From positions 1-64,000 of the forward strand of contig SVTV01000006.1 in assembly GCA_015063605.1 (NCBI GenBank): a DNA stretch of 64,000 nt, given 5' to 3'. The stretch is from Oscillospiraceae bacterium. Its GTDB lineage: Bacteria > Bacillota > Clostridia > Oscillospirales > SIG627. Each line of letters begins with the position of its first letter. Position 1 is the first letter of the stretch. Of this stretch, positions 50,224 through 58,383 are shown one piece after another. Position numbers and translations under genes: made by a program. Below the pieces are notes generated by a model that was not told where the DNA came from, ran no database searches, and saw only the letters and a program-made list of their open reading frames with translations.

Positions 50224-52602
50224 ATGAAATATATTTCTCCCGCACCGCTGAAAACGAGCGGATACGAAACATCACAGATGAAACAGATCTACACGATGAC
50301 GGAAAGATCCGTTAGGTTTCTCATAAAGAATTTTCACAAATGGGATAAGCGTGACGATTGCGGATATTTTTTCAAAGGAAACTATTGGTACGGTCAGGAT
50401 CAGAATATGTCTGTATTCGTAACTTCTTTTCTTGCAAAGTTCGGCGATCTCAATGAATATCTGTGCGGAATAACGAGAAAAGAGCTTACGGATATTTCGG
50501 TACAAGCCATCCGCTATGCTTGTCTAACCCATGAGTTCGGACCCGAGGACTGCGTACGCAATACGGATCACGGTATGCTTGCAAAATGGGGATGCGATTC
50601 CACCACCTCCGAAAGCCCCGAAGCAAAATATTTTCAGGGAACACAAGTTGGAAGCAGACTTCCCCTCCTTGCTCTTGCGGCGTGGTTTTTGTGGGATGAG
50701 CTTGACGGTGAGATACGTCAATATATTTATGATATCATGACCGATTACGCAGAGCGTTGGTCCTCTGTCGAGCCGCGTGACGGTGCATTTTTCGACACGC
50801 AGACTGAGGAAAACGGATGGACAGCTTTGGGAATATCGGCGGCGGCTTATATATTTGCGGATGATCCGAGATCGGCGAAATGGCGTGAAGCCGCAATAAA
50901 GTGGATGCTCAATTCATCGTGCACCCCGAAAGATATGTTCACAAGCGCAAGAACATCCGACGGTGTACCTCTTCGAAGCCGAATTAAGACCATTACATTG
51001 CTTCCCGACTACACAACGGAAAATCACAGCTTTGTGCATCCCAATTATCTTTGCACTCCCATGGAATACCGCATAACCATGGGGCTTCTCGCCATGCTTT
51101 CAGGCAAGGGTGAGATTCCCGGCATACGCCACAATCTCGATAATATATATAAGGAAGCATTCATGCTTTGGGTGAGTGAAGACGGAGGAATGATTCCCGT
51201 TCAATCGCAGGATTGGTGGTATTTCAGAACAGAGAACCATCTTGCGGCTCATACTATAATGAATCTGCTCTTTGAAAGCGAATATGCTGCATATCTTGAA
51301 AAGATTACAATTGATACATTGGAAGCAGTTCAATCGGGACACGAAAACGGCACATTTATAAGCAATGAGCCGGATAAGTGCATCATTTCATCGGCAAATC
51401 AGACAATGAATGAAATGGAGATAGTTTATTCCGTTTTCCTTATACATACATATCTTTGGCATATGTGTCTCGGAGAAGGAAAAGCTCCCGTTGAAAAAGA
51501 TCAATACGAAGAGCATGTCAAGGCTGTAAAGCATTATAATAACGGGGGATCGGTCATACAGCGAACGGAGAATTCCTTCAGTTGTTTTTCTTACAGAAAT
51601 GTTGCTCTCGCCGCTGTTTTTCCAAAATCAAAGCTTTGGAGCATTACTGTGCCTCCCTGCAGTACATTCGGTGCAATGAACTTTAAGGGCGGTTGCGATG
51701 GGAATCCCGGATGGGCAAACACGGGCGCTGTAAGGTTTACCGAAAATGTACGTATCAGAGACGATAAAGACTGCTTCTCCGCTTCTTGCAGGATCGACAG
51801 AGGACTTGGACAAATAGAACAAAGGGTTTCATTTGTTTCCCTTCCCAATGGAAACGCTGTTTATTTTCAGAGAGTGAAAGCATTGAAGGATTGTGAGATC
51901 ACAGAATTCACATCGGGGCTTGTGGGAGTGAGAAATGAATATTACAAAAATCTTCCCCAATATGCAAAGGGTCACAGAACCATAAAAACGGATCTATATA
52001 ATCCCATAGAAATGAAGGGATATGTCGGAGGCGAGGATATTCCTCATATCTTCAAGAATGCATCCGTGGTTTCAATAGATGATGAGATATCTTATATTCT
52101 CTGCGGTTCAAAAGAGGTAAGATATACAGAGCATCATAATTATCCGAAGTGGAAAGGTATCGAGGATTTCCTCATTCTCAATATGCACGAGGATGTCACA
52201 CTTAAGGCGGGTGAAGAGCTTCCTTACTTCTCCATGATCTTCCTTCCCAATGCTCCCTACGAAAAAGCAGAGAGCATACGCGAAAGTATGTCACGTTCTG
52301 TCAGTGCCGAGCATGAATGCATAATAGCGGAAGATACATTATATTATTCAAGCTTTTCGGATGATAAGAAGGTCATTACAGCAGAATTTGAAATTAATAC
52401 AGAGATGATACCTCTTTTTGAAGGTAAGATAAGCTTTCGTGACGGTGTTTACTCATGGACAAATGAACTTAACGAGGGCGAATGCGGATATAAAAAGGCG
52501 GCAGCCTTTGTATCGAGCGAAAGAGATTTTGATGCCGCTGTGCTTACCGACAGTTCTGTTCTTGTAAGATACGACGATGAAAACGGATATCATTTATTAT
52601 AA
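50224..52602 (+). CDS. Large uncharacterised protein, heparinase/toroid-like
   Basis: 792 residues, no signal peptide. The N-terminal half (about 1-420) is helix-rich with repeated W/Y-containing patches (NYWYGQDQNMSVFVTSFLA, GWTALGISAAAYIF, SQDWWYFRTENHLAAHTIMN), as in alpha/alpha-toroid enzymes such as heparinase-like lyases. The C-terminal half looks beta-rich (GAVRFTENVRI, RGLGQIEQRVSFVSL). The order toroid then beta-sandwich recalls polysaccharide lyases of the heparinase II/III kind, but no catalytic motif was identified with confidence. It lies beside a carbohydrate-type solute-binding protein and a LacI-type regulator. Confidence 0.4.
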   Translation: MKYISPAPLKTSGYETSQMKQIYTMTERSVRFLIKNFHKWDKRDDCGYFFKGNYWYGQDQNMSVFVTSFLAKFGDLNEYLCGITRKELTDISVQAIRYACLTHEFGPEDCVRNTDHGMLAKWGCDSTTSESPEAKYFQGTQVGSRLPLLALAAWFLWDELDGEIRQYIYDIMTDYAERWSSVEPRDGAFFDTQTEENGWTALGISAAAYIFADDPRSAKWREAAIKWMLNSSCTPKDMFTSARTSDGVPLRSRIKTITLLPDYTTENHSFVHPNYLCTPMEYRITMGLLAMLSGKGEIPGIRHNLDNIYKEAFMLWVSEDGGMIPVQSQDWWYFRTENHLAAHTIMNLLFESEYAAYLEKITIDTLEAVQSGHENGTFISNEPDKCIISSANQTMNEMEIVYSVFLIHTYLWHMCLGEGKAPVEKDQYEEHVKAVKHYNNGGSVIQRTENSFSCFSYRNVALAAVFPKSKLWSITVPPCSTFGAMNFKGGCDGNPGWANTGAVRFTENVRIRDDKDCFSASCRIDRGLGQIEQRVSFVSLPNGNAVYFQRVKALKDCEITEFTSGLVGVRNEYYKNLPQYAKGHRTIKTDLYNPIEMKGYVGGEDIPHIFKNASVVSIDDEISYILCGSKEVRYTEHHNYPKWKGIEDFLILNMHEDVTLKAGEELPYFSMIFLPNAPYEKAESIRESMSRSVSAEHECIIAEDTLYYSSFSDDKKVITAEFEINTEMIPLFEGKISFRDGVYSWTNELNEGECGYKKAAAFVSSERDFDAAVLTDSSVLVRYDDENGYHLL

Positions 52603-52610
52603 TAAAGCAC

Positions 52611-52639
52611 TTGACAAAAAAGAATAAACGGAGTATAAT
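52611..52639 (+). promoter_or_regulatory. Promoter of the LacI-type regulator
   Basis: TTGACA (52611-52616), 17 bp, TATAAT (52634-52639), both perfect. The operator-like palindrome begins 6 bp downstream. Confidence 0.88.
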
Positions 52640-52644
52640 ATTCA

Positions 52645-52664
52645 TAGAGGAAACGTTTCTCTAT
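52645..52664. promoter_or_regulatory. LacI-family operator
   Basis: The stretch ATAGAGGAAACGTTTCTCTAT is almost palindromic around the central CG, with a perfect GAAACGTTTC core (52650-52659). It covers the likely transcription start of the regulator gene, so autorepression is expected. Confidence 0.7.
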
Positions 52665-52688
52665 AAATATTAATTTAAGGACTTTAAA

Positions 52689-53753
52689 ATGCAAAATCAA
52701 AAGCGTGTTTCGGTAAAGGACATTGCCGCAAGGCTTCACGTTTCCCTTTCCACGGTCCACAAGGCTCTCACGGGCAAGCCGGGGATCGGAGAAGCGAGAA
52801 GGCAGGAGATCATAAAAATTGCCGAAGAAATGGGCTACTCGGTCAATACCGCAGGTCAGACGCTCTCAAGAAAGAGTATAAATATCGGTGTTATGATCCC
52901 GTCATTGTGGCAGGAATATTTTATAGATCTGAAAAGAGGTATTGACTCAAGGCTTCTTGAATTGGACGAATTCAAGGTCAACGGTCTTTATTATACTATC
53001 CCTCTTTCCTCCTCTCCGACACCGGAGGAGAGTTTAAACAAAAACGATATTCTTAATTGGATATGGGATAATAAGATCGATGCCATTCTGTATTGCGCTT
53101 CCCACTATGCGTTGAACAATATTGCATCGGATATCCTATCTGATATAAAAATACCGGTTTTCTGGGTGGGAGGAGGAACGGATATACCGTTTTGCGTCTC
53201 GAATATCACGCTTGATGCACCTCTTACGGGAAAGCTTGCGGCTGATTTTCTTCTATGCACTTCATCGGAAAGCATAAAGGCGGCTGTATTCACAGGATCG
53301 ATGAAAACGAATGTTCATAAATCGAAAACCGAAGCCTTCTGCGAAAGAATAAGACAAAACGGCGGAAAAGTAGTTGAGATATATGAAACCGAGGATGATC
53401 CCGAAAAGGCATACGAAAAAATGAAGGAATTATATTGTGTGCATAATGATGTCAATGCAGTATATATAAGCACTTCGACCTCGGAGCCTATCTGTAGATT
53501 TATAGAGGAATTCGTTCCGAAAGGAAGGATCACCGTTATTGCGACCGATATATTCGATTCTCTTTCGGAATATATAAAAAAGGATATTGTAAAGGCTACG
53601 ATATCACAGAATCAGGAGGAAGTTGGCAAGCTTGCGGCGTCGTATGCATATGAGTATATAAATAAAACTCACAGCTACGGTCATGCGGGATGGAAGCCCG
53701 AGCATGTTCTTCTTATCAAGCCAACGCTTCTTTTAAAGGCAAATATTGAGTAA
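52689..53753 (+). CDS. LacI-family transcriptional regulator
   Basis: 354 residues. The helix-turn-helix is at residues 7-30 (VKDIAARLHVSLSTVHKALTG) with a hinge helix after it; the rest is a periplasmic-binding-protein-like domain (NIGVMIPSLWQEYF). It presumably represses its own gene and the operon that follows, since AAACGTTT-type sites stand in front of both. The effector is unknown; the neighbours suggest a sugar or derived acid. The N-terminal domain is complete, so it should bind DNA. Confidence 0.87.
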   Translation: MQNQKRVSVKDIAARLHVSLSTVHKALTGKPGIGEARRQEIIKIAEEMGYSVNTAGQTLSRKSINIGVMIPSLWQEYFIDLKRGIDSRLLELDEFKVNGLYYTIPLSSSPTPEESLNKNDILNWIWDNKIDAILYCASHYALNNIASDILSDIKIPVFWVGGGTDIPFCVSNITLDAPLTGKLAADFLLCTSSESIKAAVFTGSMKTNVHKSKTEAFCERIRQNGGKVVEIYETEDDPEKAYEKMKELYCVHNDVNAVYISTSTSEPICRFIEEFVPKGRITVIATDIFDSLSEYIKKDIVKATISQNQEEVGKLAASYAYEYINKTHSYGHAGWKPEHVLLIKPTLLLKANIE

Positions 53754-53757
53754 GATA

Positions 53758-53791
53758 CGCAGATGCCCTCGGGAATTTGAGGGTATCTGCG
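53758..53791 (+). terminator. Hairpin after the regulator gene
   Basis: CGCAGATGCCCTC (53758-53770) pairs with GAGGGTATCTGCG (53779-53791), one G-T pair. Only weak T content follows, so termination may be partial. Confidence 0.55.
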
Positions 53792-53806
53792 AATATCGGG
53801 AAAATT

Positions 53807-53824
53807 AAGAAAACGTTTTTCTTA
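53807..53824. promoter_or_regulatory. Second operator-like site
   Basis: AAGAAAACGTTTTTCTTA is close to palindromic around CG and has the same AAACGTTT core as the site in front of the regulator. TATATATAAT follows, a likely -10 region. The operon of the dehydrogenase and E1 subunits is therefore probably under this regulator. Confidence 0.6.
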
Positions 53825-53864
53825 CTATATATAATATCAACACATGAAAGGATGGTCACGAAAA

Positions 53865-54632
53865 ATGAAATTGGAAAACAAGATCGCCGTTATTACGGGC
53901 GGAGCTTCGGGTATCGGAGGCTCGGGAACAAGGCTCTTTGCCGAAGAAGGAGCAACCGTTATAATGCTTGACGTAAATGAGGATGCAGGAATATCTTTGG
54001 AAAAGGAGCTTACGGATAAGGGCTTGAAGGTCAAGTTTATCAAGACCGATATATCCGATCCCAAGCAGGTCGAGGAAGCGATGAATACCATCGATAAGCT
54101 TTACGGAAGGCTTGATATCATCTATAACAACGCTTCTGTATTTTTGGGCGGACGTGATAATATCGTTACCGATCTGCCTATAGAAATATGGAACAAGATA
54201 CTCTCCATAAATCTTTTCGGACTTTTCTACTGCTGTAAATTCGGTATTCCCCTTTTGCGAAAAGCGGGAGGCGGCGCTATCGTTAATACATCAAGCTCCG
54301 CCGGTGTTATCGGTATTCCCGAATGCGATGCTTACACGGCAACAAAGGGTGCCACCGTTTCTCTCACACGTTCAATGGCTGTGGAATACGGTCCCGAAAA
54401 TATCAGAGTTAATTGTATAGCTCCCGCGGCTATCCGTACCGAGATGGTCAAGGAATCAAATCTCAATGATCCCAAGTTTGATGAGCAGGCTTTTCTGACA
54501 AAAGGAACGCCCTTACGCCGTTGGGGTCTTCCCGAAGAAATAGCAAAAACCGCACTGTTTCTTGCATCCGATGATTCGTCCTATATCAACGGTGCGATAC
54601 TCGTTGCGGATGGCGGTATAACAATAATGTAA
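53865..54632 (+). CDS. Short-chain dehydrogenase/reductase
   Basis: Start at 53865 (MKLENKIAVITGGASGIGG); an ATG seven codons earlier contains the ribosome site itself (AAAGGA). 255 residues, classical SDR: GGASGIGG near residue 12, NNAS (about 83), and the catalytic Ser with YTATK (about 148-152). NAD(P)-dependent; a substrate alcohol or sugar is likely. First gene of an operon with two E1 subunits 17 bp downstream. Confidence 0.86.
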   Translation: MKLENKIAVITGGASGIGGSGTRLFAEEGATVIMLDVNEDAGISLEKELTDKGLKVKFIKTDISDPKQVEEAMNTIDKLYGRLDIIYNNASVFLGGRDNIVTDLPIEIWNKILSINLFGLFYCCKFGIPLLRKAGGGAIVNTSSSAGVIGIPECDAYTATKGATVSLTRSMAVEYGPENIRVNCIAPAAIRTEMVKESNLNDPKFDEQAFLTKGTPLRRWGLPEEIAKTALFLASDDSSYINGAILVADGGITIM

Positions 54633-54649
54633 ATACGGAGGAACGATAT

Positions 54650-55624
54650 ATGCGTGATAAGAATAATTATCGTGAGAATTTAAAAACTATGATGATAATG
54701 CGTGAATTCGAACGTGTTATCAAGGATCTTGCAAACCACGGCTTTGTTGACGGTGCCGTACATTGCTATACGGGTGAAGAGGCGATAGCTCTCGGCGTAT
54801 GCCTCAATCTTGAGGATTCGGACTATATATTCTCTACTCACCGCGGACACGGCCATGCCATTGCGAAGGGATGCGACCTAAACAGAATATTTGCGGAGCT
54901 TATGGGGAAGAAAACAGGACTTTCCGGTGGCTACGGCGGATCTATGCATCTTTTTGATCCCGCAAAAGGTCTTATGGGTGGAAACGGAATAGTAGGCGGC
55001 GGAGTAACGGTATCATTGGGAACGGCATACGCTTCCAAGTACAAAAAGGACGGAAGAGTTACGGTCTGCTTCTTCAGTGAGGGTGCATCAAACGAGGGTT
55101 GGTGCCACGAGGCTATGAACATGGCGTCTCTTTGGAAGCTTCCCGTCATATTTGCATGTGAAAATAATCTTTTTGCTGCAACAACACCTTCATACAAAAC
55201 ACTTTCCGATCCCGATCTCTACAAGAGAGCGTACGGCTACGGAATGGCAGGATATCCCGCAGACGGAAACGATCTTGACGATTGCATAGAAAAAACGGCT
55301 GAAGCGGTGGAAAGAGCACGTTCCGGAGAAGGTCCCACATTTATAGAATTCAAGACATACAGAGTTGAAGGTCATTGCAGAGTCATAAGAGATCTTGATA
55401 TTTTCCGTCCCAAGGACGTTGTTGCAAGATGGGCGGCACACGATCCCATTAAGGTCTATTCCGAACGCCTTATTGAAAAAGGCATTATGACAGAGGAAGA
55501 TATTCTTAAGCTTACGGAAGAGGTAAACAGCGATATCGAATCCGCTATTGCTTACGGTAAGGAAAGTCCCCTTCCCGATACGGAGGGATTTCTTAACAAG
55601 ATCCGTGAAAGATACGAAATCTGA
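54650..55624 (+). CDS. 2-oxoacid dehydrogenase E1 component, alpha subunit
   Basis: 324 residues of the thiamine-diphosphate E1 alpha family (AcoA/PdhA-like): STHRGHGHAIAKG, GGYGGSMHLFD and the ThDP/metal motif region CFFSEGASNEGWCHEAMN. In the last, the usual GDG has become SEG, with Glu in place of the Mg-binding Asp. The segment ending ACENNLFAATT completes the motif. With the beta subunit next door it would decarboxylate a 2-oxo acid. E2 and E3 genes are not in the window. Acetoin or pyruvate could be the substrate. Confidence 0.85.
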   Translation: MRDKNNYRENLKTMMIMREFERVIKDLANHGFVDGAVHCYTGEEAIALGVCLNLEDSDYIFSTHRGHGHAIAKGCDLNRIFAELMGKKTGLSGGYGGSMHLFDPAKGLMGGNGIVGGGVTVSLGTAYASKYKKDGRVTVCFFSEGASNEGWCHEAMNMASLWKLPVIFACENNLFAATTPSYKTLSDPDLYKRAYGYGMAGYPADGNDLDDCIEKTAEAVERARSGEGPTFIEFKTYRVEGHCRVIRDLDIFRPKDVVARWAAHDPIKVYSERLIEKGIMTEEDILKLTEEVNSDIESAIAYGKESPLPDTEGFLNKIRERYEI

Positions 55625-55644
55625 AAGGAAGGAATTGTCGAAAC

Positions 55645-56625
55645 ATGAAATCAATACATATGCTTGATGCGATAAACGAGGCTCTTCACGAAGAATTGGA
55701 AAGAGACGAAAAGGTATTTGTAATAGCGGAAGACGTCGGAGAATACGGCGGTGTTTGGAACGCCACACGCGGTCTTTACGAAAAATTCGGTGCTATGCGT
55801 GCTATGGATACACCTATATCAGAAGCGGGCTTCACAGGTCTTTGCGTCGGTGCGGCAATGGCAGGTCTCCGTCCCGTTACCGAAATAATGTATATGGACT
55901 TTATTACGGCTTGTATGGATCAGCTTGTAAATCAGGCTGCGAAGGCAGATCTTATGTCGGGCTGGCAGTTCACCCTTCCCATAACTATTCGTACGCCCTA
56001 CGGAATAGGAACGAGAGAGGCGGCACAGCATTCCCAGACACTTGAGGGTTGGTTCTGCCAGACTCCCGGATTCAAGGTCATATGCCCTTCCAATGCTTAC
56101 GATGCTAAAGGACTTTTAAAGAGTGCAATACGCGACGATACTCCGTGTATCTTTATGGAAAACAGAAATCTTTATTACGATAAGATGGATATTCCCGAAG
56201 AAGAATACACTGTTCCTTTGGGTAAAGCCAATATCGTGGAAGGCGGAAACGATCTTACGATAGTCACCTACGGAATAGGTGTAGAGCTTTGCAAAAAGGC
56301 TATGGCGAAGGTACCGGATGCTTCTATAGAGCTTATAGACCTTCGCACCATAGTTCCCATGGACTTTGAAACTGTACTTGAATCCGTAAAGAAGACGGGA
56401 CGTATACTTGTTGTTCACGAAGCCGCTTCCGCATTTTCAGTAGGATCGGAAATAGTACGCCGTGTTGTTGAAAAGGGATTTGATTATCTCGACGCCGAGC
56501 CCCTTGTTTACGGAAATATGCGTACCCCTGCTCCCTTTGCGGGAAATCTTGAGGATGCTATAATGATGACCCCCGAGGGCGTGGAAGAAAAGATAAGGTA
56601 TCTTCTTACAGGAATCATAAAATAA
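55645..56625 (+). CDS. 2-oxoacid dehydrogenase E1 component, beta subunit
   Basis: 326 residues, the usual size. VIAEDVGEYGGVWNATRGLY near residue 28 has the Glu of the ThDP-activating pair, followed by PISEAGFTGLCVGAAMAG and the transketolase C-terminal domain (DLTIVTYGIGVELCKKA). It pairs with the alpha subunit, 20 bp upstream, to form an alpha2beta2 enzyme. A hairpin terminator stands 28 bp after the stop. Confidence 0.88.
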   Translation: MKSIHMLDAINEALHEELERDEKVFVIAEDVGEYGGVWNATRGLYEKFGAMRAMDTPISEAGFTGLCVGAAMAGLRPVTEIMYMDFITACMDQLVNQAAKADLMSGWQFTLPITIRTPYGIGTREAAQHSQTLEGWFCQTPGFKVICPSNAYDAKGLLKSAIRDDTPCIFMENRNLYYDKMDIPEEEYTVPLGKANIVEGGNDLTIVTYGIGVELCKKAMAKVPDASIELIDLRTIVPMDFETVLESVKKTGRILVVHEAASAFSVGSEIVRRVVEKGFDYLDAEPLVYGNMRTPAPFAGNLEDAIMMTPEGVEEKIRYLLTGIIK

Positions 56626-56653
56626 TATAAACGGTTTATTTACCTAAGAAAAA

Positions 56654-56689
56654 TGACCCATCCAAGATGAAAACATCCGGGATGGGTCA
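56654..56689. terminator. Bidirectional terminator
   Basis: TGACCCATCC (56654-56663) pairs with GGATGGGTCA (56680-56689). On the minus side it is followed by ATTTTTC, so it mainly serves the lipoprotein gene; it can also end the E1 operon. Confidence 0.75.
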
Positions 56690-56710
56690 AATTAATTATT
56701 CAATTAAAGA

Positions 56711-58186
56711 TCAATCAAAATTCTCTAAGTAAGAATCGATCGTAGCCTGAATAGCTGTATTTGTAGCTTCCTTCTGCTTGTCATATGTAGAAGCGAAATC
56801 GGAGCCCTTATTTCTCCACAAATTGTAGAAATATGTGTACCAGCCGCCCCAGTCATATATTATAGCGAGGTCATAACGGCGGTTTGCGAAGATGATATCG
56901 AGCATTGCCGCAGATTCTTCGTCACGAAGAACGATACCCTGGAGGGATACATCGTAATAAGCTTTACGCAATGTATCCTTGGATTCACGGCAAAGAGCTT
57001 CCATTGCATAAGATATTCTGTCGAGATCGTCGAGGTGCGATGTAGGAACGGAATAGAGAGAACCGCAGGTAGCAACGCTTACAACGTTTACTGTATTGTC
57101 GCCTTTTTCATATACGGGCATGGGAAGTATACCGTAATCCTGCTCGAGCTTTCTGTAAGCAGCTCTTATAGTATACATGGTTGTAGCAGAGAAAAGGGCT
57201 CTGTTATCCTGCTGAACCGAAAGGACTTCACCGGACCATCCCTGAAAATAGTTCTGATCATCATCGGATATCTCACGGATCTTTTCAAATACTTCCTGAG
57301 ATTTCGTTGAGAAAACGGAAAGTGTCGGGAAATCATCCGCATCCTTGGAAACTATCTGGCATCCCAAGGAATGGAAAAGTGCATAGTTATTGAAAGGTTC
57401 ATATGCATATCCGTATCTGTCGTTTACGTCGTATCTGCCGTCGGAATTTACATCCGCAGATATCTTCTTGGTGATCTCAGCTACCTTATCGATAGTCCAT
57501 TCTCCGTTATTGACAAGCTCGTAAAGGTCTTCAACATTATATGTCTCCTGAACATCTTTATTGAAGAAGGTTACCCATGTAGCATCCATACAGGACATGG
57601 AAAGGTCACCTGTTGTAAAATAAAGCTTACCGCCTATTGAAAGGTCCTTGTTTGCGTACTGATCCCACCAGGGTGCTTCAAGCACGAGGTTGGAAGCATT
57701 GTTAAGGTCGCAGAGATAACCGCCCATGCCGAGAATGGCACTGTTCTTACCGTCTGCAATTATCATGTTAAACGCAGTCTGACCTGCTTTGATCTCATTC
57801 TGAGCCTGAACAGCAGGATCTTTCGGAGATATGATCTCTTTAATAGTAAAACCATACTTTTCTTCGATAATATTGTTTCTTTCATAAACAGCATCGTTTA
57901 TGGGTTCGTCGGTGATCTCTTCAGCAATAAGGTCGATCGTCATCCAAGCCGTGCCGTAACCGCTCTCTTCGCCGCGAGAGTAAACAACGAGCTCGAAATC
58001 CTGCATGTCGGTTCTCGGCTCAAGATGCTCAAAACCGTAGAAAAGATCTTCTTCAGATGAAACGGGAGCTGTAGCTGTGCCTGTCTGCTGAGAACCCGTA
58101 TTCTTTACGGGACCATCGCTGCAGGAGGTAAGCATAACAGCGGAAGTCATCATAAGAAGAGCCATAAGTAAAGCCAATTTCTTCAT
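56711..58186 (-). CDS. Extracellular solute-binding lipoprotein (paralog 1)
   Basis: 491 residues; lipobox LTSC after a 21-residue signal peptide, then a Thr/Ser-rich linker. It belongs to the same large sugar-binding protein group as the neighbouring copy at 58384, with which it is closely alike throughout (most residues identical by eye). KISADVNSDGRYDVNDRYG is a DxDxDG-type calcium-like loop. No permease lies nearby. Its ATG is at 58186; a duplicated ATGAAGAAATT just upstream (58187-58197) shifts the ribosome site away and makes a 4-codon leader ORF. Confidence 0.82.
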   Translation of the reverse strand: MKKLALLMALLMMTSAVMLTSCSDGPVKNTGSQQTGTATAPVSSEEDLFYGFEHLEPRTDMQDFELVVYSRGEESGYGTAWMTIDLIAEEITDEPINDAVYERNNIIEEKYGFTIKEIISPKDPAVQAQNEIKAGQTAFNMIIADGKNSAILGMGGYLCDLNNASNLVLEAPWWDQYANKDLSIGGKLYFTTGDLSMSCMDATWVTFFNKDVQETYNVEDLYELVNNGEWTIDKVAEITKKISADVNSDGRYDVNDRYGYAYEPFNNYALFHSLGCQIVSKDADDFPTLSVFSTKSQEVFEKIREISDDDQNYFQGWSGEVLSVQQDNRALFSATTMYTIRAAYRKLEQDYGILPMPVYEKGDNTVNVVSVATCGSLYSVPTSHLDDLDRISYAMEALCRESKDTLRKAYYDVSLQGIVLRDEESAAMLDIIFANRRYDLAIIYDWGGWYTYFYNLWRNKGSDFASTYDKQKEATNTAIQATIDSYLENFD

Positions 58187-58197
58187 AATTTCTTCAT
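58184..58197 (-). promoter_or_regulatory. Leader mini-ORF overlapping the lipoprotein start
   Basis: AGGAGG (58202-58207, minus strand) is followed after 4 nt by an ATG at 58197 that encodes Met-Lys-Lys-Leu and stops at a TGA overlapping the next ATG (58186) as ATGA. The 11-nt unit ATGAAGAAATT occurs twice in a row. Translation of the lipoprotein may depend on re-initiation or coupling. Confidence 0.65.
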
Positions 58198-58285
58198 AAT
58201 TCCTCCTAAAATATTAAAATAGTTTTGATATGAACGCTTGGGGAATATTGGTAAGCCGCAAAGCGAATCATGATGTGTTGTGTTA

Positions 58286-58314
58286 ATTATATTACTTTTT
58301 TTCATTTTTGTCAA
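58286..58314 (-). promoter_or_regulatory. Promoter of lipoprotein paralog 1
   Basis: Minus strand TTGACA (58309-58314), 17 bp, TATAAT (58286-58291), perfect in both boxes; leader about 95 nt. Confidence 0.88.
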
Positions 58315-58322
58315 TACAAAAA

Positions 58323-58360
58323 TGACCTATCCTAAGCATTTTTGCACTTAAGACAGGTCA
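58323..58360 (-). terminator. Terminator after lipoprotein paralog 2
   Basis: TGACCT (58323-58328) and AGGTCA (58355-58360) form the base of an imperfect stem (CTAAG/CTTAAG inside), and the minus strand continues ATTTTTG. It lies 24 bp after the paralog 2 stop and adjoins the paralog 1 promoter. Confidence 0.65.
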
Positions 58361-58383
58361 AAATTTTCAAATTATATCCGATA

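Noticed and set aside
55190-55768. 192-codon minus-strand ORF
   Set aside because: Antisense to E1 alpha and beta; basic, no recognisable motifs.
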